64,000 nucleotides of DNA from Paenibacillus tyrphae (GTDB taxonomy: Bacteria; Bacillota; Bacilli; Paenibacillales; NBRC-103111), in contig NZ_JAMZAW010000003.1 of NCBI RefSeq assembly GCF_024158745.1, positions 62,001 to 126,000 of the forward strand. Direction: 5' to 3'. Within the stretch, counting starts at the first letter, position 1; each line of letters begins with the position of its first letter. Under the pieces are notes generated by a model. The model saw nothing but the letters and a program-made list of their open reading frames with translations, had not been told where the DNA came from and searched no databases. Position numbers and translations under genes: made by a program. Below are positions 18,814-27,657 of the stretch, one piece after another.

Positions 18814-20775
18814 TTATTTTGCCGCCTTCAGCGCGTTATATACGTCTTTCATCAGCATATACGTATCGCCGTTGGTCAGCTCCTGCTTGTTTGCAATGCC
18901 GTCCAATGTCGCAGTAGCAAGGAATCCTTTGCTCTGCAGTGTCTGCAGCGCTTGCTCGGGCGCTGTTTCCACCTTCAGCAGAAGGGCGATCATGTGCGCC
19001 GCTTGGTCCAGCGTAACCGGCAGCGTCTTCGGATCGCTGCCTTTGGCGAGCGCCTCTCCCGGGTTCCCTGCCATGGCCTCGGGCTTGAATTTGCGCATGC
19101 CCAAGAGGAGGTTGACTAACCGCTGCTGGTTGGACTTGCTGTCCAGCGCAAAGTTGTTGTCGTATCCGCCCGTCGCAAGGCCGAGCGTGACCGCTACCTT
19201 CAGTCCTTCGTACGCTTTATGCTCCATGAACGGCTGCGCCTTAATGCTGAACGGCTTCAGTACCATGCCCTGATTATTCAGCGTATCCTGAAGCTTCGTA
19301 ATGGCTTCCTTGTTGGCGGACATTTGACGGAACGTGCTTCCGGAGTCCGCCGCGATTTTTGCCGCCGCTCCGGCCGCTTCGGCGGCTGCCATGCCGACCG
19401 GAATGACGCGCGCGGTCCCGTGCGGGAGCGAATCGAAGCTCGCCGCGCGTCCGACGACCAGCAGCCCGTCCACTTTCAGCGGCACGATGCTGCGGAACGG
19501 CACCGCGTATTGCTGAGGCACGGTCACGACCGCACCGGTGTCCGCAGGCGACATGCGCTGAATATCGACCGGATAGGAGCCGAAACCGACGCGATCCCAT
19601 TGATCGCGGTTTTCGAGCACGTCGATAATGCTGAGGCGGTATTCGCCTTGGATATGACGCGTTTCGCGCACATACAGCTCCGGCGCCGTATCGTCCAAGT
19701 CGATGCCGGAAAATTCAGGATATTTTTCCTTCATGTATTTCACAATATTAGGAAGCTCGTCCTTGCCGAGCTTAAATGCTTCTTCACGCGATTTGGGGTC
19801 GGTACCGTCGATTCCGAAAATTTGCAGCGCGTTAATCAGCATCGTATCGTTGTTCTGACGCCCGATGTTCAATCCCCGCATCCGCACGCGATCTTTATTA
19901 ACCGCGGGATAATCCTTCATGTCTTTGTAGCCCCAGGCGCTCATTTCGTTCGCACCTGTTCCGGCGTCGTTATCTCCGTCCAGACGCTTACGGACCTTCT
20001 CCCATACGTCTGGCGTGACGTTCTTCAGCCGGAAGACGAGCGTCACGGCCATACGCGCCTTCTTGTCGCCAAGATCTTCGCGTCCCGTCGTATAAGGAAC
20101 TCCGGCGGCTGCGGCAATGTCCGCATCCTGCGTTGCATCGATGAGCGCTTTGGTCTGGACGGTTTTGACACTGCCGTCGGCCAGCGTCAGCTTCATGCCC
20201 GTGATTTTGGAAACCGTACCCGAAGGGGAAGTAATCGGCTCCATCGATTTGACCTTCAGCAGCACGTCGATATTTTTCTCCGCGGCTACCAGCGAATTAA
20301 AGGCATTTGCCGCCGTCACGACATCGAACGAATCTCCTTCGATTTTGCCGTACCACTCCGCAAAGATGCCCTTGTTGAGCATTTCCCGTTTATGGAGGAC
20401 ACTTTTGTCCGGTTCATAGTTCATGTCCAAGCTGTTCAACCATCCGAGGGTCATCAGTCCGCCCAAGATCTCGCGGTCTTTTCCGTCAACCAGCAATGTC
20501 TTCTGGCCGTTGCGCGCCGCGGAAACGGCTGCCGCCACTCCCTCGGGGTCTGTACCGGCCACGATAAGGTCATAGCTGTCTTTTGGAGCACTTACCGTTT
20601 TCACTTCTTCCAGCTTCTGGGCGGCTTTTCGCTCACTGCCCCCCGCTCCGGCTTTTGTTCCTCCTGCTTTCCAGTAATGCCATGCGCCGGCGCCAGCCGC
20701 AATTAGAACGATTAGCGCGATTACGAGTACGTATCCTTTTGCGCTGCCTCCGGAATAGTTCGATTTCCCTGCCAT
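18814..20775 (-). CDS. Membrane-anchored FAD-dependent oxidoreductase
   Basis: A 653-residue protein. An N-terminal anchor (residues about 13-35, YVLVIALIVLIAAGAGAW) precedes a Rossmann FAD-binding domain, YDLIVAGTDPEGVAAAVSAARNG, with the modified glycine motif common in the FAD_oxidored family. C-terminal family motifs include VRETRHIQGEY and GLLVVGRAASFDSLPHGTAR. The last 60 residues (DQAAHMIALLLKVETAPEQAL onward) resemble a degenerate S-layer homology repeat. AGAGGTG supports the ATG of MAGKSNY. The predicted site is the outer face of the membrane; the substrate is unknown. Confidence 0.8.
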   Translation of the reverse strand: MAGKSNYSGGSAKGYVLVIALIVLIAAGAGAWHYWKAGGTKAGAGGSERKAAQKLEEVKTVSAPKDSYDLIVAGTDPEGVAAAVSAARNGQKTLLVDGKDREILGGLMTLGWLNSLDMNYEPDKSVLHKREMLNKGIFAEWYGKIEGDSFDVVTAANAFNSLVAAEKNIDVLLKVKSMEPITSPSGTVSKITGMKLTLADGSVKTVQTKALIDATQDADIAAAAGVPYTTGREDLGDKKARMAVTLVFRLKNVTPDVWEKVRKRLDGDNDAGTGANEMSAWGYKDMKDYPAVNKDRVRMRGLNIGRQNNDTMLINALQIFGIDGTDPKSREEAFKLGKDELPNIVKYMKEKYPEFSGIDLDDTAPELYVRETRHIQGEYRLSIIDVLENRDQWDRVGFGSYPVDIQRMSPADTGAVVTVPQQYAVPFRSIVPLKVDGLLVVGRAASFDSLPHGTARVIPVGMAAAEAAGAAAKIAADSGSTFRQMSANKEAITKLQDTLNNQGMVLKPFSIKAQPFMEHKAYEGLKVAVTLGLATGGYDNNFALDSKSNQQRLVNLLLGMRKFKPEAMAGNPGEALAKGSDPKTLPVTLDQAAHMIALLLKVETAPEQALQTLQSKGFLATATLDGIANKQELTNGDTYMLMKDVYNALKAAK

Positions 20776-20851
20776 AATACACCTCTGCCATGTTATGATT
20801 AAAACCTGATCATTCGAAAAATAAGACGAAGCCTGATTCGTTATGCCGCCA

Positions 20852-22390
20852 TTATGACGGCTGGCCGGCCGGAACGCCGTAAGCATCGTTCAACAGCCTG
20901 ATTTTTTTGTCGACATACTCTTGATATGCCTCGTTGTAGAAGGATGGCTCCTTCGGGTTCGGCAACCGTTCGATGCGCTGCTCGTAGCCGTCCTCATGCT
21001 CGACCTTCGGATAAAGCACTTTACTTACCGCGCCGCAGCCGAGTCCGATAATCGTCTGGCGCTCTTCCATCATCAAAATGTTGTACAGACTCTCGAAGCC
21101 TTCGAGCGAATAGCCGACGTTCTCCTGATTGCCCAAAATGTTTTTCTGCCGGTACATATAATACGGCTTGTACCCGTGCTGCTCCGTCCACTCGGAGGCA
21201 GCCTGGATCATCTCGGCTATTTCATCCCGCTCCGCCACTTCGTACTCGCTTTTGTTCTTCGTCATCTTGGAAGCGCGCTTGAAGGAAAGCGTATGAACCG
21301 TCAGCGATTCCGGCAGCAGCTCGGCCGTTTGATCGAGCGTCCTCTGCAGCTCGGCCATTCCTTCGTTCGGCAGCCCGATAATCAGATCCATGTTGATGTT
21401 GTTCAGCCCGAGCTTTCGCGCGAGCTTGAACTTCTCGATCGTTTCCGTCACCGTATGGTGCCTTCCGATCGCATCGAGCGTCGCCTGCGTGAAGCTTTGC
21501 GGGTTAATGCTGATCCTGTCGACCTTCCAGCGTTTCATCACTTCGATTTTGTCTTCGGTAATCGTATCCGGACGGCCGGCCTCGACGGTCAGCTCGCGGA
21601 CACGGTCCATCGCCGGGAACGATTCGTGCATCGTGACGAACAACGCATCCATCTGCTCCGACGTAATGCTTGTCGGCGTTCCTCCGCCCCAGTAAATCGT
21701 CGTTATGCCGACTCCGGCTTCCCGCATCCAGCGGCCCATCTCGCGAATCTCGTAATGCAGTCCTTCCAGGAACGCCTCGACGGACCCGTTATTCCCCCGA
21801 ATATCGTAGGCCGGAAATGTACAGTAAGCGCATTTGGTCGGACAAAACGGAATCCCGATATAAATGCTTACTTCCCGGTCCAAATGGAACAAATCAGGGA
21901 TCACTTTCAGTTGGCGTTCGGCTATGCCGGCGAGCAGTTCCACTTTCGGTTCGGTGACGAGATACTCGTCGCGCAGCGTTTGCTTGCAGCTTTCAATCGG
22001 TTGTTTCATCATCATGTTATGCATCAGCTTGGTCGGACGCACACCGGTCAAAATCCCCCATGCCTGCTCCAGCCCGGTATACTCGCGAAGCACCTGCAGC
22101 AGTCCATAGCCGACCGTCCGCTTGACGGTGCGTTTATGCCCGGCGTCCCGCGCATCCATCGCCCGCTCATGCTCGTAGTCATAAGCGGCTCCCGTCTCCC
22201 GGTCCGTCAGTCGGATCTTGGACCTGATCACACGCCTCGTTTCATCGGCTTCCACCTCGACGCGAACGTGCAGACGCGCATCGTCCGTTCTCTCGCGGCT
22301 CGCTTCGACCTCTTCGAAAAAAAGCTTGCATATATGAAACAGCTCATTGGCCTGTTCACCGAAACCGAGACGCTCGAATTCGATTTTCAA
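20852..22390 (-). CDS. hemZ: HemZ-type coproporphyrinogen III dehydrogenase (radical SAM)
   Basis: A 512-residue radical SAM protein. The [4Fe-4S] motif CPTKCAYCTFPAY is preceded by VSIYIGIPF, near residue 173. YWGGGTPTSI and INPQSFTQATLDAIGRHHT match the HemN/HemZ family, and the long N-terminal domain plus RASKMTKNKSEY matches HemZ. HemZ-type proteins are linked to anaerobic haem synthesis, converting coproporphyrinogen III to protoporphyrinogen IX; direct activity is less certain than for HemN. I chose a TTG start because GGAGG lies about ten bases upstream and conserved sequence (KIEFERLGF) begins there. The FAD oxidoreductase follows 76 bases later. Confidence 0.9.
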   Translation of the reverse strand: MKIEFERLGFGEQANELFHICKLFFEEVEASRERTDDARLHVRVEVEADETRRVIRSKIRLTDRETGAAYDYEHERAMDARDAGHKRTVKRTVGYGLLQVLREYTGLEQAWGILTGVRPTKLMHNMMMKQPIESCKQTLRDEYLVTEPKVELLAGIAERQLKVIPDLFHLDREVSIYIGIPFCPTKCAYCTFPAYDIRGNNGSVEAFLEGLHYEIREMGRWMREAGVGITTIYWGGGTPTSITSEQMDALFVTMHESFPAMDRVRELTVEAGRPDTITEDKIEVMKRWKVDRISINPQSFTQATLDAIGRHHTVTETIEKFKLARKLGLNNINMDLIIGLPNEGMAELQRTLDQTAELLPESLTVHTLSFKRASKMTKNKSEYEVAERDEIAEMIQAASEWTEQHGYKPYYMYRQKNILGNQENVGYSLEGFESLYNILMMEERQTIIGLGCGAVSKVLYPKVEHEDGYEQRIERLPNPKEPSFYNEAYQEYVDKKIRLLNDAYGVPAGQPS

Positions 22391-22540
22391 TGCATTCCAT
22401 CCTCCGTTATTCGTCTGGTGCGAGTCAGCCGCCGGATGCCGAAATAAATACTTCGTCTCTTTTAAGACGGGACTGCCGCACAAGAAGTTTCAAATTGGAA
22501 CAAAACTAGCAATAGTTTAGCATATTTGGCTGTCTAATGA

Positions 22541-22581
22541 AAACAAACGGGCCGCTTTCGCTCAATCCACGAAAACGGCCC
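22541..22581 (-). terminator. Terminator upstream of hemZ
   Basis: GGGCCGTTTTCG pairs with CGAAAGCGGCCC and is followed by GTTTGTTTTC on the minus strand. It closes the relA-dtd-small ORF unit. Confidence 0.8.
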
Positions 22582-22591
22582 TGCTTTTGGG

Positions 22592-22777
22592 TCAGCGGAA
22601 CGGTTTGCGCGCCGTCCGCTTCAATTGCTCGCTGGAAGAAGAGAAATCGGCACGGATTTCCGTATCGTCCATGCCGGACGATTGCAATGCCGCCGCCTCC
22701 GCCAGACCGCCGGAACCAAGTTGCAGCTCCGGCATCAGTAAGCTTTGTTCTTTCGGCGATCGGTACATAGTAGGCAT
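22592..22777 (-). CDS. Possible small protein downstream of dtd
   Basis: An open frame of about 61 residues (MPTMYRSPKEQSL and onwards) is Ser/Leu/Glu-rich, with no membrane segment or known motif. It is supported by AAGGAG just upstream and by ending 11 bases before a strong terminator, which leaves it as the last member of the relA-dtd unit. Start spacing is awkward: the first ATG is three bases and the second ATG twelve bases from the Shine-Dalgarno. It could be a real hypothetical gene or chance. Confidence 0.45.
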   Translation of the reverse strand: MPTMYRSPKEQSLLMPELQLGSGGLAEAAALQSSGMDDTEIRADFSSSSEQLKRTARKPFR

Positions 22778-22878
22778 AGGCTCCTTAGATGTCGGGCAGC
22801 CCACAAAATGAGTCGTGCGCAGGCTTATCTCTCATTGTCCCCCGCCTGAGCCTTGCTTATTCGTACCTTTATCGGACT

Positions 22879-23325
22879 CTAAGCCTGCTTGCTTTCGACG
22901 ATGAGCGTGACCGGTCCGTCGTTGACGAGTGACACGTCCATCATTTCGCCGAACCTCCCGGTCTCTACATGAAGCCCCGCTTCGCGAAGCATACCGTTAA
23001 ACCGTTCGTAAAGCGGCTCCGCAAGCTCGGGACGAGCGGCCGCCATGAAATTGGGCCGTCTTCCCTTCCGGCAGTCCCCATATAAGGTGAATTGAGAGAT
23101 GGACAACACCTGGCCTCCGGTCTCAAGCACCGAATGGTTCATTTTCCCTTGTTCGTCTTCAAATATGCGCAAGCCCGCTATTTTATCGGCAACGTACCGG
23201 GCATCCTCCTCGGTATCCCCGTCCGCAATGCCGACGAGCAGCACCAAGCCGTGGTCGATGCGTCCTACCGTTTCGCCGTTCACCGTCACTTGTGCCGCTT
23301 TGCTTCTTTGCAGTACCACTCTCAT
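22879..23325 (-). CDS. dtd: D-aminoacyl-tRNA deacylase
   Basis: A 148-residue homodimeric enzyme that hydrolyses D-aminoacyl-tRNAs (and Gly-tRNA-Ala), preventing D-amino acid misuse. The active-site motifs are visible: [19 protein letters not shown] near residue 77 and the Gly-cisPro loop [12 protein letters not shown] at the C-terminus. It follows relA by 41 bases, as in B. subtilis. Confidence 0.96.
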   Translation of the reverse strand: MRVVLQRSKAAQVTVNGETVGRIDHGLVLLVGIADGDTEEDARYVADKIAGLRIFEDEQGKMNHSVLETGGQVLSISQFTLYGDCRKGRRPNFMAAARPELAEPLYERFNGMLREAGLHVETGRFGEMMDVSLVNDGPVTLIVESKQA

Positions 23326-23366
23326 GAACGTCCTGACTCCGTTTCAAAAATAAAATTTCTGGGCCT

Positions 23367-25574
23367 TTAAGCCTGCATAATGCGCTGTACCGAATAAACG
23401 TCCTTGATCCGCTTGATTTTTTCCACGACCGAATGAAGATGATCGATATTGCGGATCAGTATCGTCATGTGGATGACCACCATCTTATTTTTATCCGAGC
23501 GGCCGGAAACGGCGGAAATGACCGTTTTGCATTCCGATACGACCTGCAGTACTTCGTTCAGAAGTCCACGCCGGTCGTGACCCGTAATTTCGATCTCGAC
23601 ATTGTAATTCGCCTCGACGTTGTCCGCCCACTCCACCTCGATCACGCGATTCCCTTCGTCGCTGCATTCCGGCGAAGGAATGTTCGTACAGTCCGAACGG
23701 TGAACGGATACCCCGCGCCCGCGCGTAATATACCCGATAATCACATCGCCCGGCACCGGATTACAGCAGCGGGCAAACCGCACGAGCAGGTTGTCCACTC
23801 CTTTGACCCGGACCCCTCCGGTCGGACGGCCTTTGCGCTCCTTATCCGACACCGGCGCTTTCATTTCCTTAACCTCGGACGTAAGCATCGCCTGCTGCTG
23901 GGCTTCCTCCGCTTCTTTGCGAACCTTCTCGGTCAAACGGGTTACGATCTGGGCCGCGGTTATACCGCCGAAGCCGACGGCCGACAGCATGTCCTCAATT
24001 TCGTTAAAGTTGAATTTTCGGGCGACCTCCAGCATCTCGTCATCTTTCGTCAGCGCAGGAATGTCGTAACCGAGCCTTTTCAGCTCGCGTTCGATCATTT
24101 CGCGGCCCTTGAGCACGTTCTCTTCGCGGCGCTCTTTCTTGAACCATTGACGAATCTTGGTCCGGGCGTGTGACGATTGAGCGATTTTCACCCAGTCCTG
24201 ACTCGGCCCATACGAGTGCTTGGACGTCAAAATCTCGATGATATCGCCTGTTTTCAGCTTGTGGTCGAGCGGGACGATGCGACCGTTGACTTTGGCGCCG
24301 ATCGTACGGTTGCCGACCTCCGTATGAATCCGGTAAGCAAAGTCGAGCGGGACCGAGCCCGCAGGCAGTTCGATGACTTCCCCTTTCGGCGTAAATACGA
24401 ACACCAGATCGGAGAAAAAGTCCATTTTGAGCGATTCGACGAACTCCTGCGCATCTTGCGTATCGTTCTGGAGCTCTAGGATCTCGCGGATAAAATGCAT
24501 CTTGTCTTCGTAGCTGCCTGACGGGACAGATGTGCCTTCTTTATAGGCCCAATGCGCAGCGACCCCGTATTCGGAGGTACGGTGCATCTCAAACGTGCGG
24601 ATCTGAACTTCCAACGGCTCGCCTTTCGGACCGATGACCGTCGTATGCAGCGATTGATACATGTTCGGCTTCGGCATGGCGATATAATCTTTGAAACGGC
24701 CGGGCATCGGCTTCCACAGCGTATGGATGATCCCTAGCGTGGCGTAGCAATCTTTAATATTGTCGACGATAATCCGCAGCGCCAGCAGATCGTAGATTTC
24801 ATTGAACTGCTTGCTTTTCACCGTCATCTTCTTGTAAATGCTGTAAATATGCTTGGGTCTTCCCGAGATATCGCCGTCGATCCCCATCTCCTGCAGCTTC
24901 TCGCCTACCGACGCAATGACGTCGCTTAAATACTGTTCCCGTTCGGCGCGCTTCTTCTGCATAAGGTTCACGATGCGGTAATACTGCTGGGGATTCAAAT
25001 ATCGCAGGGCGATGTCTTCCATCTCCCACTTGATCGCCGATATCCCCAGACGATGTGCGATCGGGCAAAAGATTTCCAGCGTCTCGTCCGCGATGCGCCG
25101 CTGCGCTTCTTCCGACTGGTGCTTGAGCGTTCGCATGTTGTGCAGACGGTCCGCCAATTTAATAAGAATGACGCGAATGTCCTGCGCCATGGCGACGAAC
25201 ATTTTGCGGTAGTTTTCGTTCTGGTGCTCTTCCTTGCTCTTGAATTTGATTTTCTCGAGTTTGGTGAGGCCGTCGACGATCATCGCACAGGTAGCGCCGA
25301 ACTTTTCATGCACCGTTTCGAGCGATACCGTCGTATCCTCCACCACGTCGTGGAGCAGCGCAGCAATGATGGAAGTCGTATCCATCTGCATATTAACCAA
25401 AATATCCGCTACGGCAAGCGGATGCAATATATAGGGCTCACCGGATTTGCGCACTTGGCCGTAATGCGCCTGATCCGCAAATTCATAAGCTTCCCGGATT
25501 CGTGTCAGGTCATTTTCTTTCACATATGTGGATGCCTTCGCAAGAAGCTGCTCTATCCCCATCCGTTCATCCAT
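23367..25574 (-). CDS. relA: Bifunctional (p)ppGpp synthetase/hydrolase RelA (Rel/SpoT)
   Basis: A 735-residue long RSH enzyme that makes and degrades the stringent alarmone. Seen in order: the HD hydrolase domain with intact HDVVEDT near residue 74 and IKLADRLHNMRTL; the synthetase domain with GRPKHIYSIYKKM and PGRFKDYIAMPKPNMYQSLHT; the TGS domain (FTPKGEVIELPAGSVPLDFAY); a zinc-finger/helical region with ARCCNPVPGD; and a C-terminal ACT domain. Both catalytic halves look complete. The start is uncertain between two ATGs 12 bases apart near AAGGGA. Confidence 0.97.
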   Translation of the reverse strand: MDERMGIEQLLAKASTYVKENDLTRIREAYEFADQAHYGQVRKSGEPYILHPLAVADILVNMQMDTTSIIAALLHDVVEDTTVSLETVHEKFGATCAMIVDGLTKLEKIKFKSKEEHQNENYRKMFVAMAQDIRVILIKLADRLHNMRTLKHQSEEAQRRIADETLEIFCPIAHRLGISAIKWEMEDIALRYLNPQQYYRIVNLMQKKRAEREQYLSDVIASVGEKLQEMGIDGDISGRPKHIYSIYKKMTVKSKQFNEIYDLLALRIIVDNIKDCYATLGIIHTLWKPMPGRFKDYIAMPKPNMYQSLHTTVIGPKGEPLEVQIRTFEMHRTSEYGVAAHWAYKEGTSVPSGSYEDKMHFIREILELQNDTQDAQEFVESLKMDFFSDLVFVFTPKGEVIELPAGSVPLDFAYRIHTEVGNRTIGAKVNGRIVPLDHKLKTGDIIEILTSKHSYGPSQDWVKIAQSSHARTKIRQWFKKERREENVLKGREMIERELKRLGYDIPALTKDDEMLEVARKFNFNEIEDMLSAVGFGGITAAQIVTRLTEKVRKEAEEAQQQAMLTSEVKEMKAPVSDKERKGRPTGGVRVKGVDNLLVRFARCCNPVPGDVIIGYITRGRGVSVHRSDCTNIPSPECSDEGNRVIEVEWADNVEANYNVEIEITGHDRRGLLNEVLQVVSECKTVISAVSGRSDKNKMVVIHMTILIRNIDHLHSVVEKIKRIKDVYSVQRIMQA

Positions 25575-25696
25575 TCCCTTAATTCGATTTTAATCCATTA
25601 TGCCCTTGAACCGGGGGCTGCGTCAAGAATTTGCGGGACAAACCGACATATTACGCGCAAAACGAACATTTGTATACGCTCCGCGTACGCTGACGG

Positions 25697-26764
25697 TTAC
25701 AAATCCCGCAGCGCATCGGCTACCAGCCTTCGGCGTTCTTCAATGTACCTGCGAATCATCCATACTTCGCCCTCGAACTCGGAAACCGGCCATTTGCGAG
25801 CCGTATCCCGCACCACATAAGGCCTTATCGCGCTGTGCATGGCGTGGGCGACGGGAATGATTCTTCTTACCGTGAACGGGTCGTTCAGCATAGCCGCAAG
25901 CAGTTTTTTATACTTGCTCCGGACGGTTGGAAATTTCAGCAAAGTACGGGTCAGCCGGTTATAACCCGTCACGCGCACCAAATCGCTGCCGCACGGTTTG
26001 CCGAAGCAGTTCCTCCCCCAGGTGCCTTCGTAATCCCATGGAATGATTCGGTATTTTTGTGATTTTCGGTGACGGTACATGGCATAGTTCTGGTCGAATC
26101 CGTCATAATTTCCGGTTAAAACAGCACCGGTCAGCCAGCGGAGGTAATTGTCGATGTCCAAGCGAAGCAGCAGATAGGATAATAGCGTTTTAGAGCTGTC
26201 CGGGCCGAGCGTATTCAGCTTGCGGATAAACAATGTGAACTTGCCCTGGTCATCCGTGGACCCGATCATTTGCTTGTAGCCCGATAACAATGAGGATTTT
26301 TTGCGGCTCGAATCGTTCGCATACAAGCTGAAGTTAGCATTGTCGTTTATCGCATAAAATAGCGACTGAACCGAGATTCCCCGTCTTCGGAAAAAATAGT
26401 GGTCGACCCCTTCAATCTCCAGATATACCCCTAAATTTTGACCGTTGAGCCGCAGCAAACAATGTCTGGTTTCAGGACAAGGCACGCCGATCCACTCGAA
26501 AAAACGAAACGACAAAGCATTCCGAATCAATGAAGGATCGTCGTACTCGGCATTATAATGATACGTTTTCCCGCTGCAAACCACTTCGTAGGAACGTTTC
26601 GGGTAGTCGCGCGTATGTCCGCCCCGGTAGCGAACCTTGATCTCCTTTGTTCCTTCGGACACGATGCTTCCTTGAACGAAACGGTTGCTCCAGACATTTT
26701 TTTGCAGCTGTTTCAACTGCTGCTCGCCAATTATCATGTGCCGCACAGGCAGTTCCGCAACCAT
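25697..26764 (-). CDS. cotH: CotH-family spore coat protein kinase
   Basis: A 355-residue member of the CotH kinase family, atypical protein kinases that phosphorylate serines in spore coat proteins CotB and CotG in B. subtilis (established). Seen: VRYRGGHTRDYPKRSYEV with the ATP-binding lysine region near residue 55; the EIEGVDHYFFRRRG segment; AVLTGNYDGFDQNYAMYRH; and the metal-binding IIPWDYEGTWGR near 243. The start ATG has GGCGGAAGG upstream. It is divergent from two genes resembling coat substrates. A terminator lies only 27 bases upstream of its start, so its promoter must lie very close or it must be read through. Confidence 0.9.
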   Translation of the reverse strand: MVAELPVRHMIIGEQQLKQLQKNVWSNRFVQGSIVSEGTKEIKVRYRGGHTRDYPKRSYEVVCSGKTYHYNAEYDDPSLIRNALSFRFFEWIGVPCPETRHCLLRLNGQNLGVYLEIEGVDHYFFRRRGISVQSLFYAINDNANFSLYANDSSRKKSSLLSGYKQMIGSTDDQGKFTLFIRKLNTLGPDSSKTLLSYLLLRLDIDNYLRWLTGAVLTGNYDGFDQNYAMYRHRKSQKYRIIPWDYEGTWGRNCFGKPCGSDLVRVTGYNRLTRTLLKFPTVRSKYKKLLAAMLNDPFTVRRIIPVAHAMHSAIRPYVVRDTARKWPVSEFEGEVWMIRRYIEERRRLVADALRDL

Positions 26765-26790
26765 CGACCTTCCGCCTTTCTCTACAAAGC

Positions 26791-26820
26791 AAAAAGCCTA
26801 TCCTTGAGGATAGGCTTTTT
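26791..26820. terminator. Strong symmetric hairpin upstream of cotH
   Basis: AAAAAGCCTATCC and GGATAGGCTTTTT form a perfect 13-bp arm hairpin with T runs on both strands. It lies between cotH and the small upstream frame. Confidence 0.85.
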
Positions 26821-27055
26821 GTGCTACTTTACGGTATGCGTCCGCAAACGCCTCAGTCACGGCATTCGCCTCTTGACCCGATTCATCCGAATTAAGAGAG
26901 AACGTCTGGAACACTTCCTTCGATTCTGTGAATATATCAAAGCAGGCTCGCTGCGTAAAGCGAACATAGACAAACGTAGCTTCTTGAAAAACGTGCTGTT
27001 TATCTTGTCCGACATATCTACCAACAGCCTGGCATGGTAGAAGCGGAAATTGCAA
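26798..27055 (-). CDS. Possible small protein upstream of cotH
   Basis: An 85-codon frame (TTG start, no clear Shine-Dalgarno) includes FVYVRFTQRACFDIFTESKEVF and an amphipathic end, AVTEAFADAYRKVAQKA. Its stop lies inside the terminator stem, as in several real genes of this window. An overlapping frame with an ATG (SDKINSTFFKK) could supply the N-terminus if the five-T run is frameshifted. I do not recognise the family. Confidence 0.35.
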   Translation of the reverse strand: MQFPLLPCQAVGRYVGQDKQHVFQEATFVYVRFTQRACFDIFTESKEVFQTFSLNSDESGQEANAVTEAFADAYRKVAQKAYPQG

Positions 27056-27129
27056 ATCAACTAGATTTCAGACCATTCCAAACGATGCGAGATACATATA
27101 AATAAATTACAAATCACCGCTATCGGCAA

Positions 27130-27172
27130 ATGAAAGGAGGCGGATGGCTATTCGTTAAGTTAGGGATTCAGT
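27130..27172 (+). other. Mini-ORF(s) at a near-perfect ribosome binding site
   Basis: AAAGGAGGCGG is followed by ATG and only three further codons before TAA (27144-27158). An overlapping frame from an ATG at 27130 encodes 14 codons. No long gene follows, so this may be a leader peptide for the CotG-like gene, or chance. The rest of the interval 26821-27241 holds no other recognisable element. Confidence 0.3.
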
Positions 27173-27241
27173 GATAAGCTGTCCGCAGGGAATCGATCCA
27201 TGAGGATGGTAAACAATTATTATTTACGGAGGGAACTATCG

Positions 27242-27598
27242 ATGGCAAAAAGCAGTGCGTTTAAAAGCTCAATCGGTTCGAAAGGAAAAAACAGTCGGAA
27301 GGCTCATTTGCGCACTAAAAAAGTCGGACTTAACAATTTGGGCGACAAAAGCAACAACGACATAAAGAACACGCCGAATAATGCCGACAAACATCTCAGC
27401 GGCTTACGCAGTGGCGACCACGACGGATATTTCGGCAGCGACGTTAGCAGATATTCGGAAGGCGACCGCAGTAATTTCTCAAGCGGCGACCGCAGCGGAT
27501 ATTCCCCAAGCCATCGCAGCGGCGGAGACGAGCAAAGCTTATTTGGAAACATTTTTACTTTCTTAAGCAGGAGCCAAAAACATGATACGCCGACTTGA
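27242..27598 (+). CDS. CotG-like repetitive Ser/Gly/Asp/Arg protein, candidate CotH substrate
   Basis: A 118-residue protein. The basic N-terminus (AKSSAFKSSIGSKGKNSRK) precedes an 8-residue degenerate repeat at about residues 57-95: SGDHDGYF, GSDVSRYS, EGDRSNFS, SGDRSGYS. Each unit contains at least one Ser, Arg/Asp and an aromatic. This composition resembles the repetitive coat protein CotG, which CotH phosphorylates. It is divergent from cotH, as cotG is in B. subtilis. GGAGGG is eight bases before the ATG. Homology to CotG cannot be proven from low-complexity sequence; the call rests on composition plus context. Confidence 0.6.
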   Translation: MAKSSAFKSSIGSKGKNSRKAHLRTKKVGLNNLGDKSNNDIKNTPNNADKHLSGLRSGDHDGYFGSDVSRYSEGDRSNFSSGDRSGYSPSHRSGGDEQSLFGNIFTFLSRSQKHDTPT

Positions 27599-27657
27599 GT
27601 AGCCCGGAACCCCGATCCATCCTTTTACCCACATGATGATAAGGAGGAGGTATTTAT

